From: an uncultured Collinsella sp. | GTDB taxonomy: Bacteria > Actinomycetota > Coriobacteriia > Coriobacteriales > Coriobacteriaceae | NCBI GenBank assembly: GCA_900552395.1 | Contig: URZJ01000060.1 | Span: 1-9,549, forward strand | Length of the DNA stretch: 9,549 nucleotides | Direction of reading: 5' to 3' | Shown: positions 1-6,164 of the stretch, piece by piece | Position numbering within the stretch: the stretch's first letter is position 1 | Layout: each line of letters starts with the position of its first letter | Notes under the pieces: generated by a model | Database searches by the model: none | Seen by the model: the letters and a program-made list of their open reading frames with translations, nothing else | What the model was told of the DNA's origin: nothing | Program-made: the position numbers and the translations under genes

Positions 1-625
1 CGCTCACCTCGGTGTCGCCGACCACTTTTTGTGCCTTATCAGGCACGTCGAGCAGCGAGTTGATGAGCTCGTTTTCGCTCATGGCGCGTGTGTAGTCCTC
101 GAGCAATTCGCCCACATTGAGCAGGAACATCGTCTGGCCCGCGGTATCGACATCACGTTTGACAAACGAGATACCGATGGCCGAAGCGTCGAGCACGGGA
201 ACGGCCAGGCGCGGCTGCGCCAGCTCATGAAGGGCAGCGCGCAAAAATGCCATGTAACCGGCCACGACAAACACCGCACACAGAGGCGTCGGCAAGAACC
301 AGCGGCGCGCGTAGTGGGCGCCGACGAGTGTCGCCAGGTCCATAACGAGTTTGTGCTTGCGCGGCTCAAGCTGCATCACATAGCCCGACTTGGCATCAGC
401 GATAGCTTGAGCATCGAGTGCGCCCAAGGCGTCGAGCACGCTCGCGCGACGTGGCTCGTCGTATTCGAGCGCCATCTGGCCAATACGGCCATAGACGCGC
501 ACCTTGTGCACGCCGTCGATATCGCCGCTGAGCTTAAGAAGTGCATCGAGATCGCTCTCTGGCACAGGACCCGCCAATTGAAGACGGGTCCTGCCGGGGA
601 TCTCGCTGATAATCGAGAATCTCAT
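1..625 (-). CDS. P1B-type heavy-metal ATPase, N-terminal part (cut by window edge)
   Basis: Reading leftward from the ATG at 625, the frame stays open for 208 codons and runs off the window. Residues 1 to about 85 form an HMA_2-like domain without a CxxC metal site (GRTRLQL at 11-17, GVHKVRVYGRIGQMALEY at 38-55). Hydrophobic segments follow at about 93-130 and 140-175. The stretch DASAIGISF (146-154) through LLNVGELLEDYTR (168-180) is typical of the membrane region of P1B ATPases that pump transition metals. The CPC-type metal motif, the DKTGT phosphorylation site and the ATP domain lie beyond the window. The start is 18 bases after the stop of the small membrane protein upstream, so the two are probably co-transcribed. 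The ribosome site is weak (AGG, nine bases ahead). The metal cannot be read from this part. Iron is an inference from the neighbours, and the family resembles the P1B-6/FezB type. Confidence 0.85.
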   Translation of the reverse strand, partial: MRFSIISEIPGRTRLQLAGPVPESDLDALLKLSGDIDGVHKVRVYGRIGQMALEYDEPRRASVLDALGALDAQAIADAKSGYVMQLEPRKHKLVMDLATLVGAHYARRWFLPTPLCAVFVVAGYMAFLRAALHELAQPRLAVPVLDASAIGISFVKRDVDTAGQTMFLLNVGELLEDYTRAMSENELINSLLDVPDKAQKVVGDTEVS

Positions 626-643
626 AGTTTGTGCCTGGGAGCG

Positions 644-889
644 TTACTCGGCTGCCTCGTCAGCAGCGGCCTCGCTCTGGGTGATGTAGGCCGCCTCGGC
701 AACCATGTCGTCGACATTAGCCTTGGCCTGCTCGACCATGTCCTGGTAGCCGTTCTTGATGCGCATGCCGCACGCGATACCCTGCACGCAGGCGTTCTTT
801 ACCGGAGCGCTGGTGAGCAGCTTGATGCCAGCCGTACCAAGCAGAAAACCGCCACCAACAAGCAGGGTGTTGAACGTGGACTTCTTCAT
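644..889 (-). CDS. Small membrane protein, DUF6110-like
   Basis: This is an 81-residue protein starting at the ATG at 889, chosen because GGGAGAG (895-901, reverse strand) lies five bases upstream. A longer frame to 949 has no such site. Residues 1-3 are MKK. Residues 9-25 (LLVGGGFLLGTAGIKLL) are a glycine-rich hydrophobic helix that could cross or line a membrane. Residues 30-65 look amphipathic and helical, and the tail from about 72 is acidic and alanine-rich (EAAADEAAE). I recognise it as resembling the DUF6110 family, small proteins often found beside P-type ATPases in gut anaerobes, but I could not run a search. It is the first gene of a likely two-gene operon with the ATPase. A role as a partner or regulator of that pump, or as a FezA-like ferrosome protein, is inference. 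Confidence 0.75.
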   Translation of the reverse strand: MKKSTFNTLLVGGGFLLGTAGIKLLTSAPVKNACVQGIACGMRIKNGYQDMVEQAKANVDDMVAEAAYITQSEAAADEAAE

Positions 890-904
890 GATGTCTCTCC
901 CTTT

Positions 905-938
905 TGCCGCATTGGACGCGGCATGGTGCCTCAGCACC
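905..938 (-). other. Two adjacent small hairpins in the leader of the DUF6110/ATPase operon
   Basis: TGCCGC (905-910) pairs with GCGGCA (918-923) around a seven-base loop. GGTGC (925-929) pairs with GCACC (934-938) around four bases. On the transcribed reverse strand the first stem ends only three bases before the GGGAGAG ribosome site, within a predicted leader of about 128 bases. It may tune translation or be chance. No riboswitch class is recognised. Confidence 0.35.
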
Positions 939-997
939 CGAGTAAACAAGTTTGCTCGAGCACGCTTTTGAAATACCTCAATTTTATCTAACTATCT

Positions 998-1017
998 AGG
1001 TCAGCCATGGCTAACCT
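998..1017. promoter_or_regulatory. 20-bp dyad, probable operator (site 1)
   Basis: The + strand reads AGGTCAGCCATGGCTAACCT, a dyad with nine of ten positions symmetric about 1007/1008. It lies seven bases past the predicted -10 of the DUF6110 promoter, over the likely transcription start, which is a repressor position. A near copy lies at 4719-4738; over GTTAGCCATGGCTNAC the two agree at 15 of 16 bases. The half-site AGGTTAG resembles the DtxR/IdeR half-site, but the spacing between halves is wider than in the classical box. Confidence 0.6.
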
Positions 1018-1024
1018 TTTGAAA

Positions 1025-1053
1025 ATTAACGATGCGGAGTAACCGATTGTCAA
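1025..1053 (-). promoter_or_regulatory. Promoter for the DUF6110/ATPase operon
   Basis: On the reverse strand, TTGACA (1048-1053, perfect -35) is followed after 17 bases by GTTAAT (1025-1030, four of six matches to TATAAT). The predicted start is near 1018, inside or beside the dyad. A later AT-rich box (GATAAAAT, near 980-988) could be an alternative -10. Confidence 0.5.
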
Positions 1054-1058
1054 TGTGA

Positions 1059-1077
1059 CAAAGGGACTGTCCCTTTG
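1059..1077. repeat. REP-like palindrome after the ABC operon, possible terminator
   Basis: The + strand reads CAAAGGGACTGTCCCTTTG, nine-base arms around a single central base. It would fold with a three-base loop. It starts eight bases after the stop codon of the leftward ABC gene, so it could end that transcript, although no clear T-run follows on the reverse strand beyond the TTT in the stem. From memory, palindromes of this AAAGGGAC type are dispersed in many bacterial intergenic regions. Copy number in this genome is not visible here. Confidence 0.5.
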
Positions 1078-1084
1078 CCCCTTC

Positions 1085-2842
1085 TTACAACTGCCAGGTA
1101 GCTGCTTCCTTTTGCAGCGCCACCATGCGGGCGAATTCTCCACCTGCCGCCTTGAGCTGCGCCGGAGTGCCCTGCTCGGCAACCACACCATCCTTGAGTA
1201 CAACGATTTTGTCGGCATTTTCCACCGTACGCATACGGTGGGCAATAACGATAACCGTCTTACCTGCAAGCAGACGGGAGAGCGCCTGCTGAACCACGGT
1301 CTCGTTCTCCACATCCAAGCTCGCCGTCGCCTCGTCCAACAGCACGATAGGCGCGTCTTTGAGCAGCGCACGGGCGATAGAGATGCGCTGGCGCTCACCG
1401 CCGGACAGCTTGGAGCCGTTCTCGCCGATCATGGTGTCATAGCCCTGCGGCATGCGGCTCACAAACTCGTCGCAGTTGGCGGCACGCGCGGCAGCAAGCA
1501 CTTCCTCATCGGTGGCATCGCGACGACCAAGACGGATGTTTCCCATCACCGTGTCGTCAAAGAGCAGCACGTCTTGGAACACAATGGCGTAGTCGCGCAG
1601 CAACCCCTCGGGATCCACGCTCGCAACATCCACGCCGCCCACGGTGACCGTGCCTTCGGTGGCGTCCCAAAAGCGCGCGGCCAGGCGGCTCACCGTGGAC
1701 TTACCGGAGCCCGAAGGACCGACCAGTGCCGTGACCTCGCCTTCCTTGGCGGTAAAGCTCACATCGGTAAGAACTTTCTCGCCGGCGCGGCCGTCCTCGC
1801 CCGCACCATAGCCAAATGCCACATGATCGAACACCACATCGTGGCCCACGGGCTCAAACTGCTCGCTGCCCCGCGCCACGGGCTCTTCCATGATGGAACG
1901 CATGCGCTTGGCCGACGACTCGGCGGCAAACAGCTCGGACATCAGCATCAGCGCCTGATCAAAGGGCGCATAGATGCGGCTCACCATAAGCAGGAAGGCA
2001 AACATCATCAAAAAGTCGACCTGGCCGGAGGCGACCATCGCAGCGCCCGTGACCAACGTGGTGGCAATCCCCAGGCGCAGGATGGCAAAGGCGGAGTTGA
2101 CCAAAAGCCCATTGGCGAGCTCGCCCTTGGTGGTCTCGCGCTCCTCGGCATCGATCACGGCGTTGAGCCCCTCAAGATAATGAGCCTCCTGGTTGGTGGC
2201 GCGGATCTCGCGCACGCAGTCGAGCGTCTCCTGGATCGCCTCGGTAACCTTGACCTTCTCGGCACGCACATGGTCGAACACCGGGGTCATGGGGCCGCGT
2301 GTCAGATACAGCACGGCAAAGGCCACGGGCACGCTCCAAAACGCCGCGATCGCCAGCTGCCAGCAAAAGAACAGCGACGCCACGAACACAATGGCGCTTG
2401 CGATGATGGCACCCCAAAGCTCTCCCAGCACGTGGCTGTAGGCGTGCTCCATGGCCTGGACGTCGCCCATAATGGTCTCGGTTAAATCGGCCAGATCACG
2501 ACGGCCAAAAAACGACAGCGGCAGCTTGCGTAAGCGCTCGGCAATCTCCATACGCTGCTTGCCGCACTCCTCGTAAAAGATGCAGTAGGTGTAGTAATAC
2601 TGCTGCCAGTTAGAGGCAAAGAGCAACACGAAAAAGACCAGGAGGCCGCCCACAATCGGCAGGGCATCCGGCAGGTCGGCACCGGTGGCGAGATGTTCGA
2701 CAAAACCGGCCATGACCAGGAACAATAAGCCCATGCCGGCCATGGTAATGAGATTGGTGAGCGTGGTCCAGAAAATGCCGCGTTTTACGCCGGCGACGCC
2801 TTTATCGGATAGGAAATACTTCTTTTGGAATGAGGCGAACAT
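1085..2842 (-). CDS. ABC transporter, fused membrane and ATPase half-transporter (second of pair)
   Basis: This 585-residue protein has a type IV (exporter-fold) membrane domain over residues 1 to about 320, with helices near 25-47, 62-78, 143-182 and 247-290, followed by a nucleotide-binding domain. The domain shows Walker A GPSGSGKST (375-383), Q-loop Q423, signature LSGGERQ (479-485), Walker B IVLLDE (499-504, catalytic E504), SLD in the D-loop and switch H535. All ATPase motifs are intact. Its ATG follows the TAA of the upstream ABC gene with no base between, and GAGG in the end of that gene can serve as ribosome site, so the two are translationally coupled and probably form a heterodimer. 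The best match in memory is the YbtQ/IrtB type, which imports iron-siderophore complexes despite an exporter fold. Export of a drug or peptide cannot be excluded from sequence alone. Confidence 0.9.
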   Translation of the reverse strand: MFASFQKKYFLSDKGVAGVKRGIFWTTLTNLITMAGMGLLFLVMAGFVEHLATGADLPDALPIVGGLLVFFVLLFASNWQQYYYTYCIFYEECGKQRMEIAERLRKLPLSFFGRRDLADLTETIMGDVQAMEHAYSHVLGELWGAIIASAIVFVASLFFCWQLAIAAFWSVPVAFAVLYLTRGPMTPVFDHVRAEKVKVTEAIQETLDCVREIRATNQEAHYLEGLNAVIDAEERETTKGELANGLLVNSAFAILRLGIATTLVTGAAMVASGQVDFLMMFAFLLMVSRIYAPFDQALMLMSELFAAESSAKRMRSIMEEPVARGSEQFEPVGHDVVFDHVAFGYGAGEDGRAGEKVLTDVSFTAKEGEVTALVGPSGSGKSTVSRLAARFWDATEGTVTVGGVDVASVDPEGLLRDYAIVFQDVLLFDDTVMGNIRLGRRDATDEEVLAAARAANCDEFVSRMPQGYDTMIGENGSKLSGGERQRISIARALLKDAPIVLLDEATASLDVENETVVQQALSRLLAGKTVIVIAHRMRTVENADKIVVLKDGVVAEQGTPAQLKAAGGEFARMVALQKEAATWQL

Positions 2843-4666
2843 TTAGGCCTCGCCTCCCTTCGTGACGTCGGCATCCGCGGCAGCAGTGATCTTCCAGCTC
2901 GCGGCCTGTTCGTATTCGGCCCACATCTTGGCGTATAGACCGTTTTGGGACAGCAGCTTGGCATGGGTGCCAGTCTCCTGCACGCTACCTTGGTTGAGCA
3001 CCACGATCTTGTCGGCCCCCACCACGGTCGAAAGCCGGTGCGCGATCATAATGACTGTGCGACCCGCCGCCAGCTTGCTAAAGGCACGCTGGATGAGCGC
3101 CTCGTTCTCGGGGTCGGCAAACGCCGTGGCCTCATCGAGCACCACGATAGGCGCGTCTTTAAGGATCGCGCGGGCGAGTGCTACGCGCTGCACCTCGCCG
3201 CCCGAAAGATATGCCCCTCCAGCACCGAGCATGGTGTTAATACCCTGCGGGAGCTTGGCCACAATGTCGTCGCACTGAGCTGCGGAGAGGGCCGCACGCA
3301 CTTCGTCGTCAGTGGCCGTGGGCTTGGAGGCACGCACGTTATCGGCAAGTGTTTGCCGGAACAGCTGGTTGGTCTGGAACACGAAGGCAACCTGGTCCAT
3401 AAGCTCGTGCGGGTCCATGTCGCGAACGTCCACACCGCCTACGAGCACTCGACCCGAAGAAACATCCCAAAAACGCGGGATCAGGCTGGCGCAGGTTGAC
3501 TTACCGCCGCCCGAGGGACCCACCAGGGCGAGGGTGCTACCCGCGGAAACGTTAAAGCTCACATGGCTAACGGCAGGTGCTTCGGCACCTTCGTACGTAA
3601 AGCTCACGTCCTCAAAGCGCACATCGCTACCGGCGGAGTGCTTGGGCTGGGCAGGCACGGAGAGCTGTTTGGAACCCATGACGCTTCGAATACGAGCCAG
3701 CGAATCGGCACTCATCTGAGAGGCCTCGCCCACAAACATGAGCTTGGTCATGGCCGTCGGCACCACGGCCGAAAAAATCGCGTAAAACGTGAAGTTGGTC
3801 ATAAAGCGTGCAAAGTCCGTCTCGCCCGGCGCCAGCAGCAGCGCCACAGGCAAAAGAAATGCCACAAGGCCGTTGAGCGCAGTAAGGTTGAGCACCTGCG
3901 GACCCCGGCAAAACGTACCCGCATAGTTTTGCGCCATATCGGCGTATTCGGCGATCGCATCGTGGAACGCCTTAAAGGAGTAGACCGTCTGCTGGAATAC
4001 CTTGACCACGGGGATGCCGCGTACGTATTCGGTGCCGGTCTTGTTCATCTTGACCAGCGCGCCCATGTAAGCCTTCATAAACTCGGCGCCCTTGCCGCTC
4101 ATCATGGCGGCCATGGCGCAAAACGAAACGACGACCGAGATTAAGCATGCCGCGCCCAAACGCCAATCGAGGGCGAAAAGCAGCACGAGCAGACCTGCGA
4201 CCATGGCGGTGGCGCCGGCGATATCGGGTAGCATGTGCGCGAGCAGGGTCTCGGTGGAGGCGGCGCATCCGTCTACGATACGGCGCAGCTCACCGGTGGC
4301 GTGTGTGTCAAAGTAGCCAAGCGGCAGCTTAAGCAGGTGCTCGCTCGTAGCCTTGCGGATATTGGACGCGCAACGAAACGCGGATAGGTGTGTGCACATG
4401 AGCCCCACGAAATAAATCACGATGCTCACCAGGGCAAAACCGACGGCCCACCAACCATACATCGCGATGCCGCAGGCTTCGCTCCAGTTAGGCGCCACGG
4501 CGATCAGATCGCGCGCGACAAGCCAAATGCACACGAACGGGCCAAAGCTCAGCAGCTGCGAGAGCGCCGAGAGCGCCATGCCCAAATACGTTAGGAATTT
4601 GCGGTCACCGGCATACGCGAGCAACTCGCCGATGCCTCCACCTTCCCTTTTTGATCCCTTTGCCAT
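2843..4666 (-). CDS. ABC transporter, fused membrane and ATPase half-transporter (first of pair)
   Basis: This is a 607-residue protein. The ATG at 4666 is chosen because AGAAGGGA (4672-4679) sits five bases upstream. An in-frame ATG at 4729 would run through the promoter and operator. The membrane domain covers residues 1 to about 320, with helices near 26-50, 70-92, 150-185 and 262-305. The ATPase domain shows Walker A GPSGGGKST (383-391), Q431, signature LSGGEVQR (487-494), Walker B IVVLDE (507-512) and H543. The D-loop reads ATAFADPENE (513-522) instead of the usual ASALD; I associate this with the IrtA/YbtP siderophore subfamily, which supports ferric-siderophore uptake. It is the first gene of the leftward pair and divergent from an AraC regulator, an arrangement like ybtA with ybtPQ. 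The substrate remains inferred. Confidence 0.9.
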   Translation of the reverse strand: MAKGSKREGGGIGELLAYAGDRKFLTYLGMALSALSQLLSFGPFVCIWLVARDLIAVAPNWSEACGIAMYGWWAVGFALVSIVIYFVGLMCTHLSAFRCASNIRKATSEHLLKLPLGYFDTHATGELRRIVDGCAASTETLLAHMLPDIAGATAMVAGLLVLLFALDWRLGAACLISVVVSFCAMAAMMSGKGAEFMKAYMGALVKMNKTGTEYVRGIPVVKVFQQTVYSFKAFHDAIAEYADMAQNYAGTFCRGPQVLNLTALNGLVAFLLPVALLLAPGETDFARFMTNFTFYAIFSAVVPTAMTKLMFVGEASQMSADSLARIRSVMGSKQLSVPAQPKHSAGSDVRFEDVSFTYEGAEAPAVSHVSFNVSAGSTLALVGPSGGGKSTCASLIPRFWDVSSGRVLVGGVDVRDMDPHELMDQVAFVFQTNQLFRQTLADNVRASKPTATDDEVRAALSAAQCDDIVAKLPQGINTMLGAGGAYLSGGEVQRVALARAILKDAPIVVLDEATAFADPENEALIQRAFSKLAAGRTVIMIAHRLSTVVGADKIVVLNQGSVQETGTHAKLLSQNGLYAKMWAEYEQAASWKITAAADADVTKGGEA

Positions 4667-4671
4667 GCGAT

Positions 4672-4679
4672 TCCCTTCT
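4672..4679 (-). promoter_or_regulatory. Ribosome binding site that sets the ABC gene start
   Basis: On the reverse strand AGAAGGGA lies five bases before the ATG at 4666. No comparable site precedes the upstream in-frame ATG at 4729, so the shorter product is preferred. Confidence 0.65.
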
Positions 4680-4685
4680 AACGGC

Positions 4686-4714
4686 TTGAGAGTTAACCGT
4701 AATGAACTTATCAT
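4686..4714 (+). promoter_or_regulatory. Promoter of the AraC-family regulator gene
   Basis: TTGAGA (4686-4691, five of six) and TATCAT (4709-4714, five of six) are separated by exactly 17 bases. This is the best sigma-70-like promoter in the window. The predicted start near 4721 falls inside the dyad at 4719-4738. The -10 overlaps the -10 of the opposing ABC promoter. Confidence 0.6.
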
Positions 4715-4738
4715 TGATGTGTTAGCCATGGCTCACAA
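4710..4738 (-). promoter_or_regulatory. Promoter of the ABC transporter operon
   Basis: On the reverse strand TTGTGA (4733-4738, four of six) and AATGAT (4710-4715, four of six) are 17 bases apart. The dyad at 4719-4738 covers its -35 and most of the spacer, a position where a bound protein would block polymerase. Confidence 0.45.
4719..4738. promoter_or_regulatory. 20-bp dyad, probable shared operator (site 2)
   Basis: The + strand reads GTGTTAGCCATGGCTCACAA, with eight of ten symmetric positions about 4728/4729. It shares the core GTTAGCCATGGCT with site 1 at 998-1017. It overlaps the ABC promoter and the start point of the AraC gene, so a single protein could regulate both directions. Confidence 0.55.
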
Positions 4739-4763
4739 TTGAGCCAGGCGTGGACGTTTCTGC

Positions 4764-4775
4764 AAAGGAAAGGGA
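4764..4775 (+). promoter_or_regulatory. Ribosome binding site that sets the AraC start
   Basis: The purine-rich AAAGGAAAGGGA lies five bases before the TTG at 4781. The earlier in-frame TTG at 4739 has no such site and lies just past the operator. Confidence 0.6.
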
Positions 4776-4780
4776 CGCTT

Positions 4781-5785
4781 TTGCAAATACGGCGGGCAGC
4801 GACCGACATAACCGAGCTCTACGCACCGCAGGTTGAGCAGTTTGGCCTGGAGCTTACCGGCAAGGGCGCCGTCTTTACCGGCGAGGTGGCAAACGATCGG
4901 GCGCACGGACGCGCATGGATCATGCCCCTCTCCCCTGCCTGCATCGTCATGGAGCATTACATTACCCCGACGCACGATATGTACCTGGCCGAATACACAC
5001 CCGAACCGTACGCGTGCGTGAGCGAGGTCAGCGCGCCCACGCTCATGTGCATGCCCGAAGCCGGCATAACGCCTGCGAACCTTAAACCCCTGCATGGACC
5101 GTGGCCAAACAATGCCGTGTGCAGCTTTATCCAAGATAACTGTGGCGAGGAGTTAAGCCCACTGTTTGCAGGGCGGCTCTATCACTCGCGCTCGGTGCTC
5201 TTTTTGCCTGGATATTTTGACGAGCTGGAGCACCGCTATCCCACCGAGTTCGCAGGGGTCTTTGAGGCGTTTGCCGAACCATGGCACGAGGAGGCGACGT
5301 CTGCCATCTGCCACACGTTGCGCCGGATTAACGAGGACCGCGCCCGCACCGCAGGCGGACACGTCTATATGCAGGGCATCGTGGAGACCATGGTCGCGGA
5401 GCTCGCCTGTTCGCGCGCGGCCCACAAGCAGGCGCAGCAGGCGGCAGACACACGCGTCAGCGTGACCATTGCCGAAGAAGCAACGGCAATGATTGAGCGC
5501 ACGCTCGACAAAGGCAGACGCGTGGGTATCAACGAGGTGGCCGAGAGGCTCTACACAAGCCGCTCCAAACTATGCGCCACCTTTAAGGCCCAAACTGGCG
5601 AGTCCCTGGGCGCCTACATTCGCAGACGCCGTATGGAGCGAGCACAGGACCTTTTGGCCGACAGCTCGCTGACGATAGCGCAGGTGGCAGAGCGTCTAGG
5701 CTACCCTCAGCAGGCCGCCTTCGCCCAAGCCTTCAAGCAACACACCGGCACCACCCCCACCGCTTGGCGCTCCCAACATATATAA
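4781..5785 (+). CDS. AraC-family transcriptional regulator
   Basis: This is a 334-residue cytoplasmic regulator. I place the start at the TTG at 4781 because of the strong ribosome site ahead of it; the frame is open back to a TTG at 4739 (348 residues), and no ATG occurs before about codon 48. The N-terminal 220 or so residues have no motif I can name and probably sense a ligand. The C-terminal ~100 residues hold two helix-turn-helix units: the first near 246-275 (INEVAERLYTSRSKLCATFK), the second near 296-325 (LTIAQVAERLGYPQQAAFAQ, then AFKQHTGTTP), the family hallmark. It is divergent from the siderophore-type ABC pair across a 114-bp region with overlapping promoters. YbtA and PchR are AraC regulators that activate iron-siderophore uptake when they bind the siderophore, so the same role here is a reasonable inference. 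The reaction to iron itself may come from another protein acting at the dyad. Confidence 0.88.
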   Translation: MQIRRAATDITELYAPQVEQFGLELTGKGAVFTGEVANDRAHGRAWIMPLSPACIVMEHYITPTHDMYLAEYTPEPYACVSEVSAPTLMCMPEAGITPANLKPLHGPWPNNAVCSFIQDNCGEELSPLFAGRLYHSRSVLFLPGYFDELEHRYPTEFAGVFEAFAEPWHEEATSAICHTLRRINEDRARTAGGHVYMQGIVETMVAELACSRAAHKQAQQAADTRVSVTIAEEATAMIERTLDKGRRVGINEVAERLYTSRSKLCATFKAQTGESLGAYIRRRRMERAQDLLADSSLTIAQVAERLGYPQQAAFAQAFKQHTGTTPTAWRSQHI

Positions 5786-5786
5786 A

Positions 5787-5815
5787 GAATGAAGGCGCCA
5801 ATGGCACCCTCATTC
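5787..5815 (-). terminator. Hairpin A, probable terminator for reverse-strand transcription
   Basis: Arms 5787-5799 and 5803-5815 enclose a three-base loop. On the + strand two of thirteen pairs are A-C mismatches (5793/5809 and 5796/5806). On the reverse strand both become G-U wobbles, giving an uninterrupted 13-bp stem followed by TTTATATA. That favours function in a leftward RNA, although it also begins two bases after the stop of the rightward AraC gene and may serve both. Confidence 0.45.
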
Positions 5816-5835
5816 ACCAAATTCCATTCAGCCCC

Positions 5836-5860
5836 GCCTGACCCGAACGGCCGAGTCGTC
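5836..5860. repeat. Perfect 25-bp direct repeat, copy 1
   Basis: The segment runs from GCCTGACCCG to GAGTCGTC and is identical to 5966-5990, 130 bases downstream. It is the conserved core of the first unit. Confidence 0.85.
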
Positions 5861-5918
5861 TGGCCGGGGCAGCCCCGAGTCGCCGGGGTGTTTGCTCCAA
5901 ATGAGTTCCCTTCAAAAC

Positions 5919-5945
5919 AATGGGCGCGCCAACGGCGCGCCCATT
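5919..5945. repeat. Hairpin B, perfect 12-bp stem
   Basis: AATGGGCGCGCC (5919-5930) pairs perfectly with GGCGCGCCCATT (5934-5945) around AAC. On the reverse strand it is followed by GTTTTG, a weak T-run; on the + strand by CACTCTATTC. It is a very stable stem and could terminate or punctuate transcription of the array. Confidence 0.7.
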
Positions 5946-5965
5946 CACTCTATTCAATTCAGCCT

Positions 5966-5990
5966 GCCTGACCCGAACGGCCGAGTCGTC
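5966..5990. repeat. Perfect 25-bp direct repeat, copy 2
   Basis: Identical to 5836-5860. The flanking ATTCAGCC upstream is also shared, offset by one extra base. Confidence 0.85.
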
Positions 5991-6046
5991 ACGGAACCGA
6001 GGGGCCGGGCGCAGGGCCTTGCCTCTCAATGAGTTCCGCACGAACA

Positions 6047-6067
6047 GGAGGCGCCAGTGGCGCCTCC
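6047..6067. repeat. Hairpin C, perfect 9-bp stem
   Basis: GGAGGCGCC (6047-6055) pairs with GGCGCCTCC (6059-6067) around AGT. It closes the array, preceded at ten bases by the shared AATGAGTTCC. Its stem sequence differs from hairpins A and B, but the GGCGCC-like core, the three-base loop and the position are kept. Confidence 0.7.
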
Positions 6068-6091
6068 GTCGTGAGCCAGGACTGTCCGAAA

Positions 6092-6119
6092 TAGCGAGTA
6101 AAGGTCCGGGGCCTCGCTA
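6092..6119 (-). other. Hairpin with 7-bp stem, possible weak terminator
   Basis: TAGCGAG (6092-6098) and CTCGCTA (6113-6119) are perfect complements around a 14-base loop. On the reverse strand the stem is followed by TTTCGG and lies 45 bases after the stop of the small reverse-strand ORF, so it could end that transcript. The large loop makes this uncertain. Confidence 0.3.
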
Positions 6120-6164
6120 CGGGGCGGCCAAGTTGATGTAGCTGAGATGCAGCATGTGGTCTGC

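Larger units (their letters stand above)
5787..6067. repeat. Two tandem ~130-bp repeat units bounded by three hairpins
   Basis: Hairpin centres lie at about 5801, 5932 and 6057. Between hairpins, each unit reads ATTCAC, then ATTCAGCC, then a perfect 25-bp core, then a GC-rich stretch that differs between the units, then CTC-AA-TGAGTTCC and the next hairpin. The units are too divergent in the middle for a recent duplication, while the core and ends are conserved. A one-base length difference before the core puts it in different reading frames, so it is not a repeated protein. A structured non-coding RNA or an untranslated regulatory array is more likely. No known RNA family is recognised by eye. 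Confidence 0.6.

Noticed and set aside
29..991. Rightward 320-codon open frame
   Set aside because: It lies antisense to the P-type ATPase and DUF6110 genes, whose products make clear sense; the rightward product is rich in histidine, arginine and alanine without any domain.
1055..2485. Rightward 476-codon open frame
   Set aside because: It is the antisense shadow of the ABC transporter gene, a common artefact of GC-rich codon use; no ribosome site or recognisable motif.
3563..4144. Rightward 193-codon open frame
   Set aside because: Antisense to the first ABC gene; histidine- and arginine-rich shadow composition.
4667..4729. Longer start at 4729 for the first ABC protein
   Set aside because: It would translate through the ABC promoter's own start region and lacks a ribosome site; the ATG at 4666 has a good one.
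5787..6067. CRISPR array
   Set aside because: Only two repeats, 130 bases apart, with structured rather than unique spacers and no cas genes.
5789..6141. Two similar short peptides starting at each hairpin (MKAPMAPSF and MGAPTARPF)
   Set aside because: The similarity comes from the DNA repeat and the palindromes. A one-base length change puts the perfect 25-bp core in different frames in the two units, and there are no ribosome sites.
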